DNA from: Ficedula albicollis
Lineage: Eukaryota; Chordata; Aves; Passeriformes; Muscicapidae
Direction of reading: 5' to 3'
Assembly: GCF_000247815.1 (NCBI RefSeq)
Contig: NC_021686.1
Location: forward strand, 4,344,060 to 4,408,059
DNA length: 64,000 bases
The notes under the pieces are model-generated. The model did not search any database. It was not told the DNA's origin and was given only the letters and a program-made list of their open reading frames with translations. A program made the position numbers and the translations under genes. This document shows, piece by piece, positions 52,766 to 64,000 of the stretch. Position 1 is the first letter of the stretch. Each line of letters begins with the position of its first letter.

Positions 52766-54223
52766 AGCCATTTGCAGTGTGAATGTATCAATATTTATGT
52801 AGGCATACAAACAAAAGGTTGAAATACAGATAGGAGAATATGCAAGAATTAATTTTTGCTCTCTTTCTGGCCTTTTAAAATGTAGAAAACATGGTGGTGC
52901 TTGGATGATTCTGTGATATCAGTTCATTTCAACCACTTTAGCCACTTAATTTAAAAAGGATGAAAGGATGAGTAGTAAAGAAAGATTATAAAAACAAGAA
53001 GAAAATAAGATTAGTAGCAAGCAGGTTGGTCTGTGGTTGTCTTAGCTGAATGTTACATGCTGATAGAATACAATGCCGTGGACAAGAAACAGTCTTGATT
53101 ATTTTGCTCCCTGACTGCCTTCCTGCAGCTGCCTCTTCCAGCAGGAAATTCTCTGCCAGCCACGTTCTTACAGTGTCACCTTTTGAACCATTGTGCCTGG
53201 ATGCTCTTTTTGCAGCTCAGGACAGCTATAGTCTAGTGATAAGTGGAATAATTCACATTTCTGGATTTTAGCAGCATTTAACTGAGTACTATTGGTTTTA
53301 TGCATAAATCTGTGTGAAATGATTGTTCATTTCTGATCCCAACCTTTTGATTAATCAACTTTCCCTCAGGCAGTCATGCAGAATTTGCCATGTTGTGCAG
53401 CAGCCAAGCAAGCATTTAAGATTTTCATTGTTAAGCTCAGTTAAAGTACAAATTCAGATTTTAGTAAATGTTTCTTTGAGTAAATAAGCATGTAAGCCAT
53501 TTGCAGTGTGAATGTATCAATATTTATGTAGGCATACAAACAAAAGGTTGAAATACAGATAGGAGAATATGCAAGAATTAATTTTTGCTCTCTTTCTGGC
53601 CTTTTAAAATGTAGAAAACATGGTGGTGCTTGGATGATTCTGTGATATCAGTTCATTTCAACCACTTTAGCCACTTAATTTAAAAAGGATGAAAGGATGA
53701 GTAGTAAAGAAAGATTATAAAAACAAGAAGAAAATAAGATTAGTAGCAAGCAGGTTGGCCTGTGGTTGTCTTAGCTGAATGTTACATGCTGATAGAATAC
53801 AATGCCGTGGACAAGAAACAGTCTTGATTATTTTGCTCCCTGACTGCCTTCCTGCAGCTGCCTCTTCCAGCAGGAAATTCTCTGCCAGCCACGTTCTTAC
53901 AGTGTCACCTTTTGAACCATTGTGCCTGGATGCTCTTTTTGCAGCTCAGGACAGCTATAGTCTAGTGATAAGTGGAATAATTCACATTTCTGGATTTTAG
54001 CAGCATTTAACTGAGTACTATTGGTTTTATGCATAAATATGTGTGAAATGATTGTTCATTTCTGATCCCAACCTTTTGATTAATCAACTTTCCCTCAGGC
54101 AGTCATGCAGAATTTGCCATGTTGTGCAGCAGCCAAGCAAGCATTTAAGATTTTCATTGTTAAGCTCAGTTAAAGTACAAATTCAGATTTTAGTAAATGT
54201 TTTTTTGAGTAAATAAGCATGTA
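52766..54223 (+). repeat. Large tandem duplication, 729 bp x2
   Basis: Copy 1 is 52766-53494 and copy 2 is 53495-54223, both beginning agccatttgcagtgtgaatg and ending taaataagcatgta. By eye only three substitutions separate them (ggtctg/ggcctg, aatctg/aatatg, ttcttt/tttttt), about 99.6% identity. Each copy has the same 73-aa open frame (53050-53271 and 53779-54000), which shows no recognisable family or coding signature. Confidence 0.96.
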
Positions 54224-57200
54224 ACATCATCCTCTGTGATATCTCTTTTTTTTTTCTTGCTTTGAGAAATACATCTCTCGATCGAAAGGGCTGCTCAGAC
54301 CACTCAGGTTTTTTTTATAACAAAATAAGACACATTAAAGTAGAATGAAGTAATCTCTCATAGTGGAGGAGCAGAGTGACCTTTTAGCCATATGAAGTTT
54401 GATCAGGTGCCTGGATTAAGGCATGAATAGAAATAATGCTGGGCTGGTCTGGCATCTCTGGAGAGCTGGTTAAGAATACACCAAGAGGTTCAGTAAAATG
54501 CCTGTTGCAGAAAGAGGTGGATGTCAGACAGCTCATGACAGATGTGGGACGCCTTTATAGTGCTAGTCTAACTGCCATGTGCATTATAAATTAATTTTAA
54601 AAGGGATTTATAACAATTGTGATTGAGAAGTAAGAATATGAGCCAGCATTACAAAGAATCTCAGAAAAGAAGGTGCAATTAATCTAAAATCCACTGGAAA
54701 TCCACTAAGAGACACAATTCTGAGTGAAAGAGAACATAGCAGCCTGCAACATGACAGTGCCTCTTTCTTATACCAACTTAATTTAGCATTATTGCAAGAG
54801 AAAATAATGTGTTGATATTTTTAATAAAATACCCTTTCATCTCCAACTGCAACTCTTTTTTACCAGTGCCATCTGCAATCCATAATTATTTTTTTTTCTG
54901 ATAAAACTGATACTGAATTTAAAAACTGTTAGCTATGAATTCTCATGTTCTCATTAACTGTGTTGTCTAATTGAAGAACCAAATATTGGAGAACTCAAGA
55001 ATGGCACTATGGTTCTGATCACTTCCATAATGTTTTTAAACTCAGTGCAAACTAAATGATTACTCACAGAAAATATTAGTACAGAGAAACTACAGCGTGG
55101 GCAAATGTTATCCTGCTTTCCCTGAAGTATTCAGGTGACCTTATTATCTACCAACATGAAAAACTGCTGTTGGGAAAAGAAGGTCACTCAGACATCAAGG
55201 AAAAATCAGTCCTTGTCGTTTGCCACAGAGGCTTCCAAGTATATATCAGCTGCTCTAGAGAGGAATCCCACAACTGCTTTGCTGTGTGTGATATGTAGAT
55301 AAAATCCTCATAGATTTTCATTCCTAGGGATAGAAATAATTAGGTAGTTAGACAGTAAGGTGATAAAGCCATTTTTGCAAAGCACAGGCCATAAAGCCTC
55401 GTTTGTCAACAAAACCTATCCAGCTATTATGGAGAATTTCACATATACATGAACCTGTTGGAATATTCTGTAGAGTTGCAATAGAAAATGAAGCTGTTTA
55501 TTGATCAGAACTGATTTTTTCCCTGGAGTCCGTGCCCTAACTGTAAAGTACAAGTGCTGACTGCCACACTCTGCTGATTGCAGATTTTTTTGACAGCCAA
55601 GACCTGACTCTTCCCTAATCCGTGTAGCTGCATTGTAGGAATTACAAAGCTTATGTGACAGACCTGTTCTGTATTCCAAGAACTGCAACACGTCTGTCAT
55701 CAGATAGAAGCAAGAATGCCCAAGTCATCACTTTACTTGGGAAGCAGAACAGATGATTGAAATTATTTCTTACTACTAACTAATTCCCCTTTTAGCAGAG
55801 ATAAGCTGCTTTGTTCAGCTGTAAATGAAACATTAGGGTATTAGCTGTCAAGGCAGAAGTATTGGAGGAGCTAAGATTTTATCAGCAGTAGTAACATTCT
55901 GGGCAATAAATTGTTTTGTTGGGCAGAATACTATTCTCCAGAGGTACAGAGAAACAAAGCTCATTAAGGTAAATGCTTAAAGCACCACAAAAAAAGCAGA
56001 GACAAAGGCTTATTACCTTTGTTTTGGGGATAGATAAAACATTTGCACTTTTTCATCTCTGTGTAGCAGTGAAGAATTATGTGGTGCTGTTATTAAAAAG
56101 ATGCATTTGTAGGCTTGTAGAATGCTTTCTGAATATATCCAAGGGACAAATACATTCCTGAAATATCAACAGAGAGCTGTAGTAAGTGATGGCTTTTTGG
56201 AAATTGTTTTGTTTCCCTCTGGGTAAAATTAGGTATCTGCACATTGTCCTGTACTTAGCATTCATCAGATTAATAGACTTGTATTATTAAATGAATGTTT
56301 GAAATGGAGAAGCAGAAATGTTGGAGTTATACTGCATATTTTTACCAGCATATATACCTAAATGAAATTCATAAGGGTTTATGGCATGAAGCATTAGGAT
56401 TATGAGAGGAGAGGAACTCTTGATGGTAGGGACTGTAACTAAAGAAGAGTATTTTCAGTGTTAGGAAGGGATTAGAGCTCTGTAAACCAAGGATGGACAT
56501 AAACTTGCTATCAGAAACAGTTAAATAGGATAGAAGTAAAATAGGTCGAAGGAATCTCTGTTTGTGAGATAAAAAGCCTGCAAGTAGCCAGAGGCAGATA
56601 CTGTTTTCCATCATTACTTGTTTGAAGCAGCATTTTAGAAAACTGTAAAATAGAAGTTTCATACGTAAGAACAAAGACATGTAGCTGCAGAATGGCATGG
56701 AAGATTCTGTTAATAGCTGACATAAATGTCTTCAGAATTTTCTCTGCGCAACATTGAGGATTTGGGAACACTGGAGGGAGCTTTGCAATCCATCCTGTTA
56801 CCTACAAAGGAGCCAAGAAAAGATGCTTTAGGAAGAACTGAGTAAAAATTAGAAGACAGCTGACCAAAGCATGGGTTGTTTATTAATGGCTTTCTGGAGA
56901 CAGCAAACCCTACACAGATAAAAATCAAAATTCTGAGTTCCAAAATTCTAGTTGGTTTTAGTATTATAGAAATATATATTATTCTAGTTATACATATATA
57001 TCTAAGTAATATTATGTATAATCTATATCAATGTATTATTCACATTGTCTATTGCATATAGACACAGTGTTTTTTAAATATGGCAGTTGGGTTGTTGTCC
57101 AATGATGGACAAATCTTCAGAATCGGTTTTCCATCTCTGTGAAACAGATACATCAGCCAGCCAGAATAATCTGCTTGATTTTCAGGGGATAAGTACAATA

Positions 57201-58970
57201 ATAGCTTTGTTATTGGCTAAGACTGAACTTAATGAAATTTTGTTTCCTTGTTTGGGGTACTTGAGCTGGTGTGACAAAGTGTTAAGGTTTGGTGAGGGAG
57301 GATTCAGTGATGCTTTAATTTACAGTCTTATATTGTAAGTTAAAAAGAATATTCATACTTTATGCAAGTGCTTTATATGCACCTGCCAACTGTAAAAGAA
57401 GATAAATTTGATTTTAAAATTCAGATTTAATCTGAAGAGTTTCCATTTGAAGCAACCTTTAGGCTCTTGTTTTCCTGTAAGTATTGCAGCAAGTCAACCC
57501 CAGCCTGCCTGCATTGCAGCCCTTACTGAGGGGCTGCTTTTTATCTGAAACTGCTGCCAAGGCAGAACTCTTGTACTCTTGCTGAAGTTGAATGGGAACA
57601 CGAGAAGTTCCAAAGGTAAACTCATCAGACTAAAATATCAGGACTTCTTGCTTCTAGTAAAATCTTTACTCTGCTTTCTTTCTCTTTGGAGAAATCTGTT
57701 CTCTTAGATGTCTCAGGAGATGAATGCCAGGTTTTGCACACAAGGGTTTTACTTTAGATGATGCATCCTGTAGAGCAGCTCATCTTTCTGCAGCAATTTA
57801 GGTAATCTTTGCAGTTTTGATTTCACCCTATACTTTTCTTATTTACTTGTAAAATAGGATTAATATAACGTACTGTGTAAGTGTAGTCGGTTATTGCTGG
57901 TTTTATTAACATAAGGCTGGAATATTTTGCATTATGGACTCATCTCCAGGGTACTCCCTCATAGTTACCCATAAGCTAAAAACCCCTTGATTTTCAACTA
58001 CCATGATCAGCAAATGAGTGAGAACTGGACTTTGATCCTCTAACGTGCCTGGGTTGGCTTTGAGGGGCTAGAGATCATAACACCCCCCTGTGAATTCATC
58101 TGGGCTGAGCTGTGCTAAACGTCCAAAGTTTAGTGGGACAGCACCTTGAGGAATCCATAGGGATCAGATCCAGTCATGGGCTTTAGTTGAGCAGGTTGAT
58201 GTTTTTGTATTTTGTAATCCATTTTTCCTCAGCAGCTGGTTCTCACAGTTCTATACCTGTATTGAAATCTACCTGGGAAGATGAGTTCACAGAACTCTTG
58301 TGAAGAGGTCAAACATGAGCTGATTACCTGAAGTACTTTAAGTAATTTAACATGTAGGATATCAGATCTGGTTACATTTTGGTCATTTTATATTAACAAA
58401 AAGATCAACCTAGACAAAAACCATAGTCCTGATTCCAAAAGATAAGGTGGAAAGGTCTACTTTAATTTTTAATTGGTATTCTAAAGTAATTTTAATCATG
58501 CTTTCATCTTGTTTCAAACCATAAATTTAGTTTTAAATGCACACTTATTTTGGAGTAATGATGGACAATTACTGAAATATTCAGAGACCTAGAATAATTT
58601 ACATATTTACAGGTGGCTTGTTTTTATCTAACATCTAGTTAAGCTTTGGGCACATTACTGCCATGAAACACCAGGAGAAAAAAAAAAAATAAAAAATAAC
58701 CCACGTAATGGGAGAAAAAACCCAACAGAAATGTTCAAGTGTTTCTTCGTTCTTGTCTACTTCAGGAGCTCATGGAGAAGCTTGAAAGTGGATTGTGCTT
58801 TCAAAAAATTCCAAAGTTTGTTGTTGTTATTAAAGTGGAATAGAGAAGTTTTCTGCAGTGCATCAGAAGTGTCAGGCTAACAGGGTGCAGGGTGCTGAGA
58901 AACTTCACCAGGCTCACTTTGTCCTGACAGGTCTAACCCAAATCCAGCCTTGCTTTGTGTGTCACTCTGA
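54224..58970. other. RBFOX1 intron, unique AT-rich sequence
   Basis: No exon, RNA gene or transposon recognised in this stretch. Confidence 0.5.
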
Positions 58971-59574
58971 ATTTGTGTCTTCTCTCAGCTTTGTTAAAGC
59001 CAGCTCAAACCCCTCTGATCCGTGTGTTTATTGGATAGAACCCTGACTATGGCTAATTTGCACAGATTTGTACTGCAGGTAATCCAACCACTTAGTCCAG
59101 CCCCAATACATGTGCTTAAAGAAAAATGTGTATTTTGGATGTCTTGAAAGGAGAATCAGAAACATAGGAAGCCAAACATATCTCTAGATCTGTTCTGGCC
59201 ACATCTTTAATTGAAATTTCTGTAGCTGTGCTGGTTTTTGACATTGCTCAGAATCAATTACTTTATGCAAGATCAGGGATTTGTGTCTTCTCTCAGCTTT
59301 GTTAAAGCCAGCTCAAACCCCTCTGATCCGTGTGTTTATTGGATAGAACCCTGACTATGGCTAATTTGCACAGATTTGTACTGCAGGTAATCCAACCACT
59401 TAGTCCAGCCCCAATACATGTGCTTAAAGAAAAATGTGTATTTTGGATGTCTTGAAATGAGAATCAGAAACATAGGAAGCCAAACATATCTCATATATAG
59501 ATCTGTTCTGGCCACATCTTTAATTGAAATTTCTGTAGCTGTGCTGGTTTTTGACATTGCTCAGAATCAATTAA
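58971..59574 (+). repeat. Large tandem duplication, ~308 bp x2
   Basis: atttgtgtcttctctcagct begins copies at 58971 and 59279. Copy 2 differs by one substitution (gaaagg/gaaatg) and a 5-bp ATATA-type insertion (atctctag versus atctcatatatag). Similarity ends at cagaatcaatta near 59574. Copy 1 has about 24 extra bases before the junction (ctttatgcaagatcaggg...), so the second copy is slightly shorter. Confidence 0.94.
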
Positions 59575-61903
59575 GACTAACGTGAATGGAGGGCAGAGTT
59601 TTGGCAGTTGACTGTGCTGGAAAGGGTTGTGGTACAAGACTAGAATTTTCTGTTTAGGACATCAGTGCAGTTGTCTTTTGTTTCAGCAGCAAGAAACGGA
59701 GAGATAAAAGTTAGGAAAATTATACATTTGTCAGAAAACTTGTGGAAGTGGCAGAGATTTTGATGGTCTCTGCACCAGTCAGTGAACAGTTTATGCTGTG
59801 CTTTGTAAAATTGCTTACTGCAATATTTACTGGTGAAGTGTTGAGTGTTTTATACCCCCTGGCCCCCTTGTTTTCATCTGTGCAATGTTACTTTTTCATG
59901 TCAGCCCTCTGCTTGAACTGCCTGGGTGTGTATCTCAGCAGCAGTGATTACTGAAGAAAGCAGGAGTGGTACTCAGCTGAGAAATCCTCCTTTGGCTGCT
60001 GCTGGGCCCAGGAATTGCAGCTTGTTCCTGGATCTTGCAGGTCTGATACTCTGGACTATAACCTGTTGTCTGACTTTCCATGCCTTGAAAGGAGTTTTTC
60101 AAGTCCTCTCTGGTTCTATGTGTTCTTTATTCATTTGGATTCTCTGCATGATTTTCAATTCAATGAAAAACTCACCATTTTTCCTATGTCAGTGGTTTAT
60201 TTTTTCATTTGTGCTGTGGTTTAGAGTCCTCACTTGGCTAGCCAGGAGAGAGAATAATGGAGGGGTAGTACTGGAAAAAACTGATATTGTTCTGTTCGCA
60301 TGGCTTCTGGATAAATCCCTGAATTGCTGTATTGAAGTTGCTTGAAATTTTACAGTCTTTGCTGACAGGAAAACTAGGAGAATCTATCAGCAGTGCACAG
60401 TGGATGGGCCACATTCCTCAAATAATCCAGTCAATTAAAAATTGATTTTTGTTCTAGGCAGCATGGTGGTAATGTAGTGGGGAGACAGTGTATGCATTAC
60501 CAACAGAGCTCACATCAGTTAAGTGATATTTAGGTGATCTTCTGTCATGGGAGAAAGCAGTGCAGTTGATGATCTTTGCTACTGAAGAAGCTAAATTGAA
60601 GTGTCAGATACCAGAATTGCATTTTATTTCTAATATGTTGGCCTGCCAGCCTGGGAGAAGCTATGTGAAGTCTGCGAATACAAAGGGACAAAAGTGCTAA
60701 ATCTAGCAGAAACTGAATGGTTTGGGGAAGATACTATAACATGGCTTTTAGAGCCTTTAAATGCATTTAAAGGAATTGAATCTTTTACTTCAGTTGCTGG
60801 ACCTTTTGTCTACTACCTTTCTCCCTTTTCCTGGCAGCAGCTCTAAAGTAAATGAAAGATATGCATGATCAAAATTGCAACATGTTGTTTATAATTGTTC
60901 TGTTAAATGCCCCTTAATGTAGTTTAAATGAGAAAAAAAAAGGCCCAAATTTATTAATTGAAAAATGTATTTCCCTCAGATGTGTACAATTCTGAGCTGC
61001 AGAATTTAAAGAGGTATCCTTCTACTATGAGAAATGTGGAAATGTGCAGTCATGAAGATTAGGCTGTGTCTTCAGCACACACAGAGTTTGCAGTATGAGA
61101 CACACAGCTGAAATCAGTCTGCTCTTGTCTTGAGTCATCAAAGCATCTATTGCTAAAGACAGCTTTGCACATTTTCCAACAGAATAGAAAACATGCAGGA
61201 AGTTTTACTTCAGGTTCTTAGTAACCACAGGATGCTGAAGTCACATCTGCTCTTGGTTATGAAACACCACAACTTGACACTAAAGTTGTAACTTTTTTTT
61301 ATTTTTTTTTTTTAATATGATACAGACATTTCCCTTCCTTTTCTTTTCAAAGCAGTTGTAGGATGTGCACCTGTGCTTCACCTAAAAGGTGGCTGCATTT
61401 CAGTGGCAGGTTAAGTGATCCCTTCTCTTCTCCAGGCCTCTTGGAAGTTCAGTCCCTTAATTACTGCTAAATGCTCTATAGTGCTCAGGTGAAAGGCTTT
61501 GGAGAAACTGAAAGGAGGCTTGTTCTTTAAAGTTGAGGTCCTAATTTAACGTTTAGATCCTAATTTTTTAGATGGATAGTGTTACTTCTATGCTTAATTG
61601 CTTTACATCTAAACTCCTTGTCATGGTGATATTTTAGTAACGTATTGACATGCACCTCATCTTGGCTTAGCTTTCAACCTGCAGCATTACATCTGCTTGT
61701 AAAATGAACGTATCGGAGACAGGCTGGAACAATGGGCAGTGATCTGTGAGGTATCTCACAGCTGTAAAGTAATCCCACACTCTCTTTCTGAACATTGCTT
61801 GGAAAAAAATGTTTGACATCTCACAGCCAATTTGCAAAGGAGATAGTTGCATTTCCAAACATAAGAATCTAAGATTGTTTTCAATAGAAGAGATTGGTAC
61901 CAC
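59575..61903. other. RBFOX1 intron, unique AT-rich sequence
   Basis: No exon or transposon recognised. A T-rich run lies at about 61292-61313. The 139-aa open frame at 59926-60345 has no recognisable domain. Confidence 0.5.
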
Positions 61904-63493
61904 AAAAAAAAAAAAAAAGCTGGCCACCAGTATAATTATTTCTTAGCACCATGTTTAATTTTCACCTAGGTGCTAATAAGTTGAAAGTCTTCTATAAAAG
62001 GTAATTTCACCTGTGTCAGTAGATTTCTCCATTAATTTATTACTAGGCTGTATAAAGAGAAAATAGAACACATTCTCTTTTAATGTTATTCTTGGGGTAA
62101 AATACTGCTGGCTTTTAGTGCTTTGATAGGGGAACAAAGATAAACAGGAAATCTGTTTCTGGGCCTCAGAACTGTTCAGCATGATTTGAATACAAGTGGC
62201 TGGCTGTGATATGTACATCGGGCTCCTTCTGTTAATTACAGCATTTCTAATGGGACTAATTTGACAGCCCCTGTGTCATATTATGCTGAATACTCCCTGT
62301 ACTATCACTTGGAGGAGAAGCCTCCTCCCCACCACGTGGATAGTTTTTGATGGATTATAATTTCAGAAGGTCTGTGCCACAAGTAGATATTTGTTCTCTG
62401 CTCAGTTGGAATGGCTTCTGTCTGTTAATGACTAAAGGGACAAACCTTTCCCAGGCATTGACAAGATGAGGTCAGACTCTTTCTCTTAAAATGTGTTTTT
62501 AAACCATGTGCCTAATTTCATTGCATTTTTTTGTGCAGAGATGGCAGTTTCCTCAGTTTGTTGCTACGAGTGATAGTTAAGTTATTGTAAACATGAAATC
62601 TTTTAACTTTTTCTGGGTTACATTAAGTAGAAGGCATTTTAAAATTTTATTTGTTCTTTTTTCCTTTTAATAGTGCAAAACAAGCTGACTAGTAACCTAA
62701 AAAAAAAAAAAAAGCTGGCCACCATTATAATTATTTCTTAGCACCATGTTTAATTTTCACCTAGGTGCTAATAAGTTGAAAGTCTTCTATAAAAGGTAAT
62801 TTCACCTGTGTCAGTAGATTTCTCCATTAATTTATTACTAGGCTGTATAAAGAGAAAATAGAACACATTCTCTTTTAATGTTATTCTTGGGGTAAAATAC
62901 TGCTGGCTTTTAGTGCTTTGATAGGGGAACAAAGATAAACAGGAAATCTGTTTCTGGGCCTCAGAACTGTTCAGCATGATTTGAATACAAGTGGCTGGCT
63001 GTGATATGTACATCGGGCTCCTTCTGTTAATTACAGCATTTCTAATGGGACTAATTTGACAGCCCCTGTGTCATATTATGCTGAATACTCCCTGTACTAT
63101 CACTTGGAGGAGAAGCCTCCTCCCCACCACGTGGATAGTTTTTGATGGATTATAATTTCAGAAGGTCTGTGCCACAAGTAGATATTTGTTCTCTGCTCAG
63201 TTGGAATGGCTTCTGTCTGTTAATGACTAAAGGGACAAACCTTTCCCAGGCATTGACAAGATGAGGTCAGACTCTTTCTCTTAAAATGTGTTTTTAAACC
63301 ATGTGCCTAATTTCATTGCATTTTTTTGTGCAGAGATGGCAGTTTCCTCAGTTTGTTGCTACGAGTGATAGTTAAGTTATTGTAAACATGAAATCTTTTA
63401 ACTTTTTCTGGGTTACATTAAGTAGAAGGCATTTTAAAATTTTATTTGTTCTTTTTTCCTTTTAATAGTGCAAAACAAGCTGACTAGTAACCT
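61904..63493 (+). repeat. Large tandem duplication, ~795 bp x2
   Basis: Copy 1 is 61904-62698 and copy 2 is 62699-63493. Each begins with a run of about 15 A followed by gctggccacca and ends with caagctgactagtaacct. The only differences I see are a G/T near the start (caccag/caccat) and possibly the A-run length. Both carry the same 81-aa minus-strand open frame, which resembles no known protein. Identity above 99.5% implies a very recent event or an assembly duplicate. Confidence 0.96.
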
Positions 63494-64000
63494 CAAGATC
63501 AAAGCTAGATATTGTAATTATCGTAATATGGAATTTGTTATTATAAAAATACCCATTGATGTTTTGTGAAACCCAAGAAACTGTTTCCTCTTAACTTGAA
63601 GTTTGCATTTTTTGAACAGTTTAAGTAACTTCTTCAGAAGCATTAAGACAAAAAGTCTAGGAGTTGCCTTAACTTTTATTTTACAATATTATTGTAGTTT
63701 TATCCAAATTCCACCAGGTGTTGCCAAAGAACATACAGCCAAGGCAAAGTTTGCAGCTGAAGTGCAAGTTGCTCTGAACAAGTGTGCACATTTTCATGAG
63801 CACAGCCATTAAAACCTTCTTCTGAGGCAGGAGCACCTTCCCTACAGATTTGAGAGCATTCCTCTTTTCTTTGTAACCAAACATCAGGAATCAAACAATG
63901 TGGTGCAGAGTTGCATTGTTTATGTGGGTATCACATTCTTAAAATTTGTTATTTCTTGTGAAAGGAAGCTTTCACTCACAGGCTGTAGGTGAGCAATATG
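63494..64000. other. RBFOX1 intron, unique sequence to window end
   Basis: No exon or repeat recognised. A 69-aa open frame at 63603-63812 lacks any recognisable feature. Confidence 0.5.

Noticed and set aside
53050..54000. Two identical 73-aa frames as a possible duplicated small gene
   Set aside because: They are identical because the 729-bp DNA block is duplicated. There is no sign of coding constraint or start/splice context.
59926..60345. 139-aa + strand open frame with hydrophobic stretches
   Set aside because: It has no domain, signal or splice context, and frames of this length are expected by chance in 64 kb; hydrophobic content follows from T-rich DNA.
61973..63013. Two identical 81-aa minus-strand frames
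   Set aside because: Consequence of the 795-bp duplication; no recognisable protein features.

Overview
This window is vertebrate nuclear DNA, almost certainly from a bird and probably a songbird. It is AT-rich and almost entirely non-coding. It carries several CR1 LINE fragments that end in the avian CR1 tail, one much older L3/CR1-like LINE relic, and no Alu, L1 or other mammalian SINE. No long open reading frame looks like a protein; the longest ones are translations of poly-C and poly-T tracts.

The one exon I can support is at 12934-13154 on the + strand. A branch-point-like CTGAC, a pyrimidine tract and an AG lead into about 134 nt of 5'UTR, an ATG at 13068, 29 codons and a GTAATG donor at 13155. 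The peptide ([13 protein letters not shown]...PAAPY) matches an alternative N-terminus of the neuronal splicing regulator RBFOX1 (A2BP1/FOX1). RBFOX1 is one of the largest vertebrate genes, so the remaining sequence reads as its intron: about 12.9 kb upstream and about 50.8 kb downstream of the exon.

Layout: 1-12.9 kb is intron with T35 and T47 homopolymers, a CR1 with a second CR1 fragment inside it (2.5-3.1 kb), a compound tandem duplication (5.5-5.7 kb) and the L3-like relic (10.9-11.2 kb). The exon follows. From 13.2 to 39 kb there is intron with an antisense CR1 reverse-transcriptase fragment (18.0-19.2 kb), a (GT8)n minisatellite, several short tandem duplications, two long poly-C tracts (71 and 199 bp) and a possible ERV-type LTR relic (35.0-35.65 kb). 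At 39.23-39.77 kb there is a T28-C478-T28 tract. From 40 to 64 kb there is intron with another CR1 3' fragment (48.2 kb) and near-identical tandem duplications of 729 bp, 308 bp and 795 bp.

The most unusual features are the very long poly-C tracts, all lying with C on the RBFOX1 sense strand, and the many head-to-tail tandem duplications (33-795 bp) with almost no divergence between copies. Either could be biology or assembly artefact, and read-level evidence is needed to decide. I found no multi-gene system, CRISPR array, tRNA, rRNA or intact mobile element.
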